Positions 26,825 to 37,675 of a stretch of 64,000 nt of DNA are shown here, piece after piece (positions within the stretch are counted from its first letter, which is position 1; every line of letters starts with the position of its first letter). The position numbers and the translations under genes are program-made. The stretch comes from Schistocephalus solidus (taxonomy: Eukaryota > Platyhelminthes > Cestoda > Diphyllobothriidea > Diphyllobothriidae): the NCBI GenBank assembly GCA_017591395.1, contig WEDG01000258.1, forward strand, positions 202,889 to 266,888, read 5' to 3'. A model generated the notes under the pieces. The model saw only the letters and a list, made by a program, of their open reading frames with translations. It had not been told where the DNA came from and searched no databases.

Positions 26825-27880
26825 TTTTTAAATATCGGTCCTAACTACACTGTGTAGGAGGCTCCCGAGTTTGCGAAATAACTTCTTTTCTCCGCTTTGC
26901 ACAATTTAAATGTTTCTTCTGCAAAACAACCTATGCACCACAACTATGTGCCACACCTTTTTCATAACTGAAGGAGGACAGAAATTTAAACGATTATTAT
27001 GAATGGAAGATAGGAAGGCACATTATAAAGAGGTAAGTTTTCATCATAAGTAAAAAGGAAAAATGAATGTTTCAGATGAGTTTTACATTCACAAGTTTTA
27101 TTTGCCTAGGTTGACATAGTAAATTTTACTTCCATATATGGTTGCTAAATTGAGTTCATACGATTGGTCACTCAGGCCCGGATTCTTATGACTGTAACGT
27201 GACGGACGACAGGCCAGGAATTTTACTCTACGTTTACGGTATATAGCATGTTTTTTATAGCTAATAGTTTCGCACTTAATGCTAGCTTGCGGGTGTTTCA
27301 ACTTCATCTAAGGAGTGCAATTATGATCCACCCATAAAAATGGAGCAGTTCTGGCTCCATCTTCGAATGATACTTGTTCGAATTACGTCAATCACTAATT
27401 TTGCAATAGTCAAGCCAACGGGCAGACACCAGCCACAAAAGTCCTTATTTGAGTTCTCAATTAGAATAAAGATATATAAGTCAGTAGAATATGGAATGCA
27501 TTGGGTGTAGAAAGGGGTCTCGTTGCATATTTGATCATCCAGAATTCCCGGATTTGAGTACCTGGCTAATCTATTTTTCATCTGTGACAGCCTTTTAACT
27601 GAGGTCAAAAAAATGCTGATATTATTACGAAACATCCTTATAGGCATGTGTACACGGCTTTGTTTGCAAACGTTTTCGAGACAATTGTCAGGGCTCCGAA
27701 AACCAAACAGAAATTCTAATTTGCTTTTTGAAATAAGAATAAATCACCGAAAGACAACTAACGTTAGTTTACAAATATCTTCTGCCATAACCTTTTGTAA
27801 CACAATAGACTGTTGCTTATTAAGAGCCTTGGGCTCTTAAAGGGTTCCAAAGTTAGTGAATAGTGTTCCAAAGGTTCGTC
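26825..27880. other. Non-coding interval, nothing assignable
   Basis: AT-rich sequence. The longest open frame (108 codons, minus, 27321-27647) has no recognisable pattern. Confidence 0.5.
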
Positions 27881-27884
27881 CAGG

Positions 27885-28570
27885 CCTATGGTAGGTGGTC
27901 ATTGCAGATAAATCAAACAGGACACTTGCACGTTTTTGTCCCTTTCGCAGCGCTCAACTTAGCCAAGGGTTGCTTGTGGCGACGGAAAATCTCTGTACGT
28001 TGACGGGTAGAGATTTATTTTTTCTCCGTCAAACTGGAGGGTCGACGTACAAACATGACACGCGCAAGTCCACGCGTAACCCACCCAGTAGCTTACTACA
28101 TCTCACGGGCACCTTGACGAAAGGGGCCGCGGAGGTCGATGCAGGTGGTAGGCATATGCCGATGGCAATGCCAATTGCCGTAATAGTGCGGCAGTCAGTG
28201 TCGCATCAAATGCGTACCATTCCGGGAAGGTCACCGGTGATTGTGAACGTCTCCTGCCCTTCACGTACATTGCATAAGTCACAACCGAATCATCACGTGA
28301 GGGCGAGGGATAGATATTTCTGCAATGAGAGGTGCTCCCTGCCTCCATGGTACCTGTAGCGTTGGCTGCTAATGAGCCATTCACGGTTGAGCCCGGCAAC
28401 ACCGTTAACCTACTGCGTGGGGCAGTATTAGCAAGCCCTTGGCTACGGAACCCTGCTTGTCTCTGAAATGCCGGGAGGAGCTGCAGAGGGTTCTTGAGGT
28501 TACATATTCCTCTAATTATCCATAAATCATCAAAAAAACATGAACATAATTGTTTGTAGTAGCACTGTGA
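27885..28570. other. GC-rich island of unknown origin
   Basis: Base composition is clearly richer in G and C than on either side, and long frames overlap on opposite strands (154 codons plus at 27895-28359, 163 codons minus at 28103-28594). I recognise neither product. Opposed long frames in a GC-rich block usually reflect low stop frequency rather than two genes. A small palindrome with GTACGTTGAC and GTCGACGTAC ends lies at about 27996-28051. It may be an undiagnosed repeat family, a foreign insert or a short exon cluster. Confidence 0.4.
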
Positions 28571-28599
28571 CTCGGTTAGTGAAAATAATGACATGTGGA

Positions 28600-31500
28600 C
28601 ATTAAAATAACCCTCCTTATTGTTGATAATAGTAAAGTAAAGGGCATATTCCAGCTTTTATAGGACACTTCAACTTATTTTTGACCTTATGTTGTTGCCA
28701 ATTTCGGCATTTTATTTGAATAAATTCATACCTGCACCGGGGAGAAGTCATGTTTTATTTGGAAAGACGGACGTGCTTTCGGATATGGTTTTGGGTTTTA
28801 TGTCTTTTGAATCATGTAACACTAGATTTAATTTGGCTACGTCTCAAATGCGTTTAGTCCGATACCACCCACAAGGTTATTTACTTCCTCAAAAACTGTC
28901 TCTTACTACGGAATATGAGACTAGTCATGTGCATTTGTGCTGCAAAGCAGTTGGGTATAATTTTAAAAGCGTTCATTGGACAAAAGTTGAGAAATAATTA
29001 ATGAAATTCGAGGTACAATTCCTCACCACCTACGCTAAAATTTTGCAAGTAAGCTGACTTTAAGTATTTCATGGAACCTTCTTTCTCTTTTGACAACCTT
29101 AAAGATTAGTCGAAGTGGTTGATTTAATTTTCGTTATAAGGTTCCCAATCCTATCAGTTTTTTACCATTTTACATAGCCTACAGACTGCAACGAAGGTCA
29201 TCCTTGCGTGATGAAACCTAGAGCTTTTCAAAGCGGGCGTCGACGGACTGGAGCCTGCGAATTTACGTAGACTTTAAAGGGTACTTGCTGCTACTCAGGT
29301 ACTCTCATTGCGGCCTTTCAGCTTCAGAAGATAATTTGAGTAATTATTTGGTCTAATTTTTTACTTGAGGTTCTACCTGCGGATGCTGCAGGGTAACAAC
29401 TTGCATAACAGCTAACGGTTACCAGTTATTGCCACTAATATCAAAAAGTACAGTGAATGAGTCCCAGATGCGTATTTCCAGACCATATGCCTGTCGGAGT
29501 ACCTAAGAAAAAAGTAATCAGGCGTGCGCATCTTCTTTGAGAATAGCTGTAGTCTGGCACACAGCTAAAGCATCGGAAGGTTACACATTCACTTCGCTGT
29601 CGAGGCTGTTGCAAGTTGCCTGCCTCCCGCCTCTTAAAACTAGTTCAAATTTCTGAAAAAATGTTCATTTTAAAACAACGCATTTTCATTTACGCGTGGT
29701 TTCACTGACGAGAGCAGGGTGTCTTTAACCATATAGCCTAATCCTAGCTTTCACACTTAAACGTATTATGAAAGCAAGAAGAAAAGGTCTTTTATGGGAA
29801 GACGAGAGAATAAGAACGATAGAAACAAACCGGTATAAGACTTCGACTTTAAGTGTGAAGTTGAACAAAAATCCAGTATCTATAAACACTTGGAAGGAGT
29901 ACTTGGTGTGTGTCAGGGCGGTTGTGGACATTTTTGTCAGAATTCGTGACGCGGGATAATTATTTTGACTAATACACGGCTAAGCGAAATTAACAACTGC
30001 CATCTCCCACGCTAACCAGATTTTGGATCGATTAGAAAGTTCTGGCGCTGGATACGTCTTCCCCAGGATTAGAGATATCAAGAGCAACCTTGACGTGTAG
30101 AATACAGACCACAGGAGGAACCACGTACAACATGTACCCAGAGATAGGCAAATCCAAAACGTAGGCATTTTGCGCAGAAAAACAAAGACCGTGACCTAGG
30201 GAGGACTCGTATACGTGTGATAAGTTATAAAAGTTGACGAGTTAACCCAGTTGCTGCCGATGTGGAGACAGGCGGATGTGCGATACAAGGAGGGCAGAGA
30301 GCAAAATGGATGAAATTTTATAGTTGAGCAAGGAAGTCCAGGAAATGTATGTGCAGAAGAGCATGAGTATGCTTCTTTCCACCGTACCAAATATTGTTTC
30401 ACTATCTGTTACAATATCAAAATGTGTTTAGAAATGTCAATCTCAGGTTTACATGGATAAGAGCAAGTCGTATATCTCCCAAAATATCTGGAAATCCGAA
30501 ATCTGGAAATTTATCAGAGGCTTTACTTATAGTTGATAATTTATCATTTCAGAAATATATTAGGGTACATCAAAATTCCATAAAGTGTCAAGAGCATAGT
30601 AGTCAAAAGCAATGTCTAATTTACACTAAATTGTGGATTGACATAGCTGGCCTTCTAATAAATGCAATAAACAACCTTCAAGCGAATTAGAAAGCCATGC
30701 TTATGTGTAACAAGTTATGCGTTAATTAATGCTGCGTAGAAAGGGCTCTGCTAATAAATGAACGACAATCTGAGCCGTGATATTTCCAGTTAACTTCTAG
30801 CAGAACACATATTAACACGTAGATCCATGCCATTCAAAAGCATCCTCGTAAAGTTATTAAGCGTCTAATTCAGTAGCATGTCATCAAGCATCCTGGGAGC
30901 TAAGAGCTTTGCAGGGACATTCGAACCAAAGCAAAGGATATTAGCTAGATGCGTCTATAAGATTACTCCCGTCAGTGGTAAGTAACATAGGGTTGGGTGG
31001 AGGCTGGGTAGTTTATCGTTTAGTCAGGAGTTCAAACCTATTTGACCAGTCATAAAACACTAACGACGATAAGGAAACACTTACCTACGTTAGCCTCTCT
31101 TTCAGCAAAATTTCTCCTTTTCTCACTCATAGCAGCTGACAAACATTTGTAATTCTAAAGGTACAGACACTTCTCATGATTATTGAGAGTCAGAATGTAG
31201 TTTAGTTATTTGTTAGTATGCGGAGCCAGAAAAAATTAAACAATCGTCGCAAATCCGGGTAAAACTTACTTATACGGTCCCCTAAACAAAACACGGGAAT
31301 CGAAACGCCCTACCCAAACAACAAAGGTGTTCCTGCACCAAATTCCAATTAAAGTAAATATTTATGTGTCCTTATTCAGTTAAAAACTCAAACTGTATTC
31401 TTCACCTTAAACCTTACACTTATTTCCCTGGCATTAAGATAAAGCTTTCTGTAGTACAGACGTTCGCTAATCTCATCCTCTACTTAGGGAGCCATATGGG

Positions 31501-31840
31501 TACTCATTACCCAAATCTCTTAACGTTATACTTAAGGAATCGCATTCTCGATGATGAGGACTTCTTTATGGCCAACGTGTGTCACTTAAGATCACCTGGA
31601 ATTTATACTTACCACCTTCAGCGTAAGAAAATCTGCCTCTATTTTGTCTGCGCAGATGTAATTCGCCAAATAAATCTAGCATCAAGAGTGCTCAAACGGT
31701 AAGTATGCTTATCGGCGATTCGAGCCCATCTCGATAAAAATGTTTTGCAAATTATTAATTGACTATTTCAATAAATAACGTTTGGAGATTTAAAACCCTT
31801 ACAATGCCTTCACATATGATCTTAGCCTAGATAGTAGAGA
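28600..31840. other. Non-coding interval, nothing assignable
   Basis: Short frames only, such as 28689-28997 plus, 30394-30690 plus and 31364-31702 plus (102, 98 and 112 codons). None has a usable motif or splice signals. A B-box-like GAGTTCAAACCT lies near 31030 but has no A-box at a suitable distance. Confidence 0.45.
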
Positions 31841-31844
31841 GCTC

Positions 31845-32140
31845 CTTCTTACTGTGGCTTTTGTGGCACTCCAAATCCGTGGGATGCGATTCAGGTGTTG
31901 CGCCACACTTACGGATGTCTCGAGCCGCGCCAGTTACTCGCGCCGTATCCCGCCTCCGATCTTCTTGACTTGGTCATGATACTGGACCCAGGTGGGAGAG
32001 GAGGAGAGAGAGTGCGTTAGATGCAACAGAAGTCTACTACCACTGTTATCTACTTCACGCGCTAGTCACCGTCCCTGCAACCACCATGGTGTGGTGCACA
32101 CAGTAGACCTCGTCGGAATCAACGGTCGAACTTTCAATGC
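31845..32140 (+). repeat. Solo copy of dispersed repeat Y
   Basis: The segment runs from GTGGCACTCCAAATCCGTGG through the GAGCCGCGCCAG block, the GGAGGAGAGAGAG block and CACCATGGTGTGG to CGGTCGAACTTTCA. The same series occurs at 45.8-46.0, 46.5-46.8, 49.0-49.3 kb and reversed at 52.8-53.05 kb. It is not an open reading frame. It stands alone here, without RT sequence beside it, which suggests an independent SINE-like repeat rather than part of a larger element. Confidence 0.7.
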
Positions 32141-32144
32141 CTTT

Positions 32145-34570
32145 AAAAATGATTCATAATAGGAGAAAATCAAAACAGGTTTCATAAACTGCTATATTGT
32201 TTCCGTGCATTGAAAGGTTTCAGGCGAAAAATGGTTTAAAAAAGTCCCAATTCAAGGTAATGGTCTTGTTGGTGATAATCGAAAACAGCCTTGATATAAA
32301 AAGATTCAGTCAAATCCCTGTCATAGGACAAATCCGAACCACCGGCTTCGCGAGGACCCTTTTTTATACATCCCACAGCTTCATTATTTTTATTAAGAAC
32401 AGTTCAGTTAAGCCATAAGAGTAATATATGAGTTATGTGGAGTACAAGGCTCTGGACGCCACGACTACGACCAAGTGGTTGAAGGTAAGGTACCATACAT
32501 GAAATCAGCAACCTGTATTTAAGCAATATCGCAACAATACCAAGAAAACGAACTTACGGAGGTATTTGGTGGTAGGTTGGAGGAGATTAATGAGCAGTGG
32601 ATCTAAGCGCACTTCTGAAGTTCCGGCAGCTCTATTTTGACCTGATGAGCTCGTAAAGGGTTGAGGAGAAAAATTAGAAAGCTCTATTTACTCCAGGCAA
32701 CGGCAAAATAAACCAGACGTATCATGTTCCCCTTATTATTTTTCCTTTTGATTTCACTCGAAGAACAAGAACCTCCTAACAAGTTATCCTCAATTATGTG
32801 TGCCTCGATATTGTGAATGAGACGCTTCGTACAGCTGCGAAAAATGGAATTCCAGTTTCCTAGGTCGTCAGTTGACTCAAATCGTGACAACAGCCGCTCT
32901 TTTTTTGCATGCATACGTCTATGAAAAAAGAGTCGACTAGTGCAGCTGCTGTTATAAATCGTGGCAAGAAGAAAACAATGGGTCATTTCTCGAACGCAGG
33001 TGTTTAACCTCAATTTATGACGCATCAGAGGTCTCATTTCCTCGCTTTTTAGGCCAGGCCATCAATCTCAGCCGAGACTGTCCAGTGGACCAGCGTGAAC
33101 CCGTGAAAACAGGGCTTAAGGGCGACGATTTCAGAAAAATGTATAATTCTCCATCTGCAGAAAACTTCATAGGCACTCATTCCGACGTAAAAACTTAACC
33201 GAAGGATGTATAGAAAATATGTCCACCATCAAAACCTAATGCATTCAACCCAGCAGATTGCATGGATGGTTTTGCTACACCGTTTGAAATTGCGCAGGGA
33301 GACATGCAGAATCAAATCATAGTGGAAAATTATTTTAAATCCTTGCTGTTTTTATCAAGACCACCCATGGCGCAAAGTCAGCGAGATTCTACCTAAGGAA
33401 TTCTTTTATCACATGTTGACCAAGCACTGAAAGGTTTTGTCCGAACACCGACTTGGAAAGGCTGCAAAAGTAATATTTTTCTGGTAAGATATTTTGTTAT
33501 TATAAGCAAAATCACATCGGTTTCTGTGAGTTAGCAGCCTGTTTTCCCATCTAGTTGATTACCCCCAACTTAGTAACTAACAGGAAACTTCAGCTTATTT
33601 ATGAAAAATTTCGACTTGAAAGACATAGAGGATGACACTGCTGCTTTATCACAAATTACTTCGAGAGGGCCAGTCCATGTCCCTCTACTATTTACTTCCT
33701 GCCCACAATTTCTAGAGTTTACGAGCTTTTCTAAAAGTTCTGTTTGAAAGCCCGCATTAGCAGGTTGATTCACCTGTGCGGAAGTGGTGAATGCACAGTT
33801 GATTACTGTAGGCGATCTTAAAGTATACGAAATGTCATTGACTTTCATCCCAAATCCAATGAACGGGAGCTAGGAAGGAAACAGGGTAGAATTCTGAAAT
33901 ATTCCCTTAACCTGGCAGACACAACGCACATTGGAAATAAGAAGGACTTGACCAACCATCGAACTGAAACCATTAAGGTAGTTTAACAAGGATATTTTAA
34001 TTATATTGATTGTCTCTCGTATGGGTTGGAAATTCAACACAGTTCGTTTAATGCAAGCCTCTGAGACTGCTTTGTTATCTCACTAAAAGTACAAGGCGGC
34101 CATAGGGCTACCGACGCACGCTCGCATGCACAGGCGTTTTGGTTAACATTCCATCTTTTTAAGAACTCATGCGAACAGGTGGCGGCTGCGATTGTAATTG
34201 GCATTGTGCGGTAACGTGACGAAAACAGTACACATTAAGAACCCCAGAGATGTGTCAATTTGACCATCAGTCCTCCGTTTCTAGGCTGCTATGGGTCAAA
34301 ATCCACACTATTCACAAGGACGCAAGTGACCCGAATATGTCACGGGAACACTAGCCGACGGAAAATGAATCTGCGATGGAAGTGCGAGAGCGTTTGATAT
34401 AGGAGGTTTGGCAACCAGATGTCTTCGGCAGAAACTGCAAGGGACCGATCGGGATAGCCACAGCAGGGAAATCAGAAATGGTAATGCCATTAATCCTTGA
34501 GTTTTCTGCATGATCTCTCGGTGATATGTATTCCGATAACCTATTGTATTTGTGGCTTTTGCAAAATTAC
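32145..34570. other. Non-coding interval, nothing assignable
   Basis: A minus-strand frame of 117 codons (32684-33037) contains a run of charged residues but no domain pattern. No other feature is supported. Confidence 0.45.
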
Positions 34571-34574
34571 CATT

Positions 34575-34690
34575 TAATCAATGTCCAGTGGTCATACCAC
34601 GCTGTTACGGCAACAGACATGGGTTCAAACCTGACGCATGACATCTCCATTGACTTTGTCAGTCCTGATGGAGGCGATCGCGAAGATTCT
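34575..34690 (+). repeat. tRNA-like SINE head
   Basis: TGTCCAGTGGTCAT (34582-34595) resembles an A-box, and GGGTTCAAACC (34621-34631) is a nearly perfect pol III B-box about 30 nt downstream. The sequence between does not fold into an obvious cloverleaf by eye, so a SINE relic is more likely than a working tRNA gene. Confidence 0.4.
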
Positions 34691-35094
34691 ACGTGTTACC
34701 ACCCGCTAGAAACCATAAATATTCGAAAGCAGGCTAAATCTCAATGTTTGGGAACCTACGTACGGCAGACGATATTTGTAATAAGTTAAAATGACGGCTT
34801 CACAACTAAACAACCTGTTGGAATGACGGCTTTTGCTGGCAAAATAAAGGTCAATACTCTCAGGGGTTGGTTTAGTTAAATTACTCGACTCAATTATAAG
34901 TAACGATCTTAAAGTACTGCATTGTTAGGTTAAAAGTAACATGAAAGGAGTTACCAAACCTTAACGGGTAAATGAGGACTAAAGGACAGTTAAAAATTTA
35001 TTTTTTTAAATTATCAAGAGGGACTATCAAGTTTAAGCTAGGCATAAATATTATTTCTGTGTGTTGTGCCGTGGCAGTTGAGAAATGATTGATT

Positions 35095-35300
35095 ACAGTT
35101 CATAGTGGTTAGGCGCACGGGACCAGTTAAATATCAAGCCTCGAGGAGTTCGATCCAAAAAATGTGCCTTGCAACTTTAGCCATACGAAGCGGAACCAAA
35201 GAACGGGGAAGACAATGAAAATGGGCAAAATGTCCGCAGATGCGCACGATTTAACTGCTGACAACAGGACAACAGGAGGATTTAAGTGTAGTCTTTTTTT
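35095..35300 (+). repeat. tRNA-like SINE, second type
   Basis: TAGTGGTTAGGC (35103-35114) and GAGTTCGATCC (35146-35156) form an A-box/B-box pair 31 nt apart, the spacing of tRNA promoters. The body to about 35300 is not shared with other copies that I noticed. A decayed tRNA pseudogene is the alternative. Confidence 0.4.
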
Positions 35301-36500
35301 AGATTAATATAATTCTCTAGGGTTACTCAGAGCTGTTTGTAGAAAGTGCCCAGTGTTCATACCACAAGAAATTATCAATATTGTTGCTTTCATTGTCACA
35401 GTGGGTGATGGTTTTCTTCTGTTGTACTCAATAGATTTAACGAAAACTGTGCAGAATAGGCAAAGTGTAAGACATTGTTGGTGCTAAGGAAAATGCTAGA
35501 AACTACTTACCGCTTTACGTTAATTAGCGTAAGATGGGAATTTTCGCAGAGCTTTATGTTAGGCAAAAGAAAAATGAAATGGTCAGACAGCTTCAGCGGT
35601 GAAAAGTTAGGCTGAGTACGAATGCAAAGACTATGACCACACGTCTTGAATGGGCCCACAAAAAATAAGAGAAAAGGAACGCCGTTTATTTCTAGTAGCC
35701 AGACAATCCTATAATGTTCCCCGCGTCGGTAATCTGCCTGAATTTGACTCTTCTTGCTTTCAAAATTCAACCAGTCCAAGGTGCAGGCATAAAAAATCAA
35801 TTCGAGTGCTGTGCAAAATACATTCCAACAAGGCCTGTTGGCACAGTGAAATTTTGCAGAAAATTTGGAACTCGGCGGCAATGCTAATTAAGGAGAAAGA
35901 CAATGATATAAGTCCATTGTGTTGAAAGAAGCTCGTGACCTGTGGTTGTTCACTGTTATTATAGGTACTTGTGTGGTATTGAAGATTTTAGAAAATATTG
36001 ATCATCTTAGGGATGCATTAAGATGTGAGGTTTTTCGACTTTATGTGAGTATTTAAAAATAACTCATTATTGTTGCAACCACTGTTGATTCTACTTAACG
36101 ATAAATCCATAATAATTTTAAACATGATAATTGAACAATTGTTTTTTTAAAAAACTTAACATGAATTTGGAATTAAAGAAATGCATCTTTCGAACCGGGA
36201 CAGTAAAATGTTTAGCAAATATTCTCGGAAAATGCTAAAACAGTTGAATTGACGTGCACGAGAAAAAACCACGGTGATACACAAATAATTTACCTTAGGC
36301 GTCCTTACATGGTTAAGTGGATGCATGATGTGCACCATCTAACAGAAAACAAAAAGTCCCACGTAGAGCCATTATTGCAGATATTAGCGCGTATCAGAAT
36401 GAGCAAAAGAATGGTAGATAATAGGAACTTTTGAAAGAAAGGCATGGAGGACAGTTTAAATGCATAAAACGTTCTGCGTGTCCACAGAGCTCCTTTTGCG
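35301..36500. other. Non-coding interval downstream of the membrane-protein exon
   Basis: Overlapping frames on both strands at 35507-35925 (124 codons minus, 91 plus) have no recognisable pattern. Since the gene at 36503-37658 runs on the minus strand, its 3'UTR should lie in the upper part of this interval. I could not pick a convincing AATAAA signal. Confidence 0.4.
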
Positions 36501-36502
36501 AT

Positions 36503-37658
36503 TCATGCTACACTCCGTTTTTGGTGGACGGGATCTCGCGCGAAGTTGTCTGGACTACGAAAACTGCTCAAGAAAATATCGCTTCCCTCAAAGTCTGTTG
36601 TATAAGACTGCAAGTTACGGAAACCGTTGTCTTGCGAATAACTGAGTTGGGGATCCTCTTCAGTAGCCTCCGATGGGCAGCGGCTCAGATGTATTACCAT
36701 CCCATTCAACTCTGGATCAGGTGGGTAGGTTATCTCCTCAGTGAAGTCCTTCAGCCCTGGTGGTGTAGCGTTTTTATAAATGTCTTCTTGTGGACCGCCA
36801 TTGGAGCCGAAGGTAATAAGTTGGAAAGCATTATGCGGTGGAGGATAATCCACCCTAAATTCAGCATTCAGACCTGTTTCCTGGGGACAGGCTGTTGTGT
36901 GGTCAAGCTGTTCTCGGGACCTTTGAAAAACTGACCGATATCTTCTTATGCTGCTGTTAGGTGTGAAAGCATCGGAATGTGTGGCTAACATATTCCCAAC
37001 GGCTCCATTGCGGACAGAAGCATTCCTTTGCACCCAGTAGTGCGTTTTATTCCGCAGTTTCTCATAACCTAGTCCAGTGTGCGAGGTCGGCTCGTATGCA
37101 ATGATTCCATATGTGCGAGCAGACTGGTATCCATCTATGTGATTGCTCTCATATGGGCGGACATCCAGCTTGCCTTTGCGACGTCGTTGATAGAGCAGAA
37201 GGAAAACTAAACCAGCCAACCCGGTGAAAGCAAAATAATTGCAATGGGGAAGAGAATCCAAAGGATTATTTTTAAGTGTGATTTTGTGATAAGCCATCCC
37301 GTTTTGCGTTCAGGATCATGTCTGCTGAAGGTAGTCTCATTAAGAGGACTTGTGCTTGAAGATTCGGAAGAAGATATGGTGGATGTCAGTTCATCTGAGT
37401 TCTCTGGTAAAAGCATACCTGAAGGTATTAAATTCGAAGCAAGAGGAAGGTTGGTTGTTGTGGCCTTCGTAGGTTCATACGTTCTAAGTCCTTCCTTACA
37501 CGGATCGAATGGTGTCCAGAAGAGGGTTCCGTCAGACTTCCTCTTGCATTCGACTTCATGGCCGTTGCAATCGAGGACCGAACCCTCCGCATTCCATGGA
37601 TGCACGCCAACACTCAGAACAACTTCGCACTTATGAAGGGCATCACAGGATCTGCATG
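36503..37658 (-). CDS. Terminal exon of a single-pass membrane protein, frameshifted in the membrane span
   Basis: The exon seems to begin after an AAATTTCAG acceptor and reads CRSCDALHKCEVVLS, then a short Cys-rich part (DCNGHEVECKRK, DPCKEG). A Thr/Ser/Pro-rich stalk with NET and SSSESSSTS follows, then a hydrophobic span (IILWILFPIAIILLSP, continuing AGLVFLLLY), a stop-transfer QRRRKGK and a tail of about 240 residues ending RSVA at a TGA. The tail holds YEKL, a YxxPhi-type sorting motif, and many Asn/Tyr/Ser. The first part is in one frame (37605-37207) and the rest in another (37297-36503). One base appears missing near 37220, in CACCGGGTTGG. Without it the frame stops 4 codons later, giving a tailless protein. 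The topology (type I) is inferred. The family is not recognised. The upstream exons, including any signal peptide, were not found in this window. Confidence 0.7.
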
Positions 37659-37675
37659 CTGAAATTTAAAAAAAA
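37659..37675 (-). other. 3' splice acceptor of the membrane-protein exon
   Basis: On the minus strand an A/T-rich tract ends in TTTAAATTTCAG just before the exon's first Cys codons. The exon then starts in phase with two bases (CA) completing a split codon. A polypyrimidine tract is weak, which is tolerated in flatworm introns. Confidence 0.5.

Noticed and set aside
28360..28400. 18S rRNA fragment in the GC-rich island
   Set aside because: Only about 13-16 bases resemble 18S; flanking sequence does not follow rRNA.
34575..34650. Functional tRNA gene
   Set aside because: Pol III boxes are present, but no acceptor stem or anticodon arm could be paired by eye.
36431..36934. Plus-strand frame of 167 codons
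   Set aside because: It lies wholly opposite the membrane-protein exon and is explained as the shadow of that coding strand.
37200..37300. Programmed -1 frameshift in the membrane span
   Set aside because: No slippery heptamer of the usual form and no clear downstream hairpin; a missing base or pseudogene is simpler.
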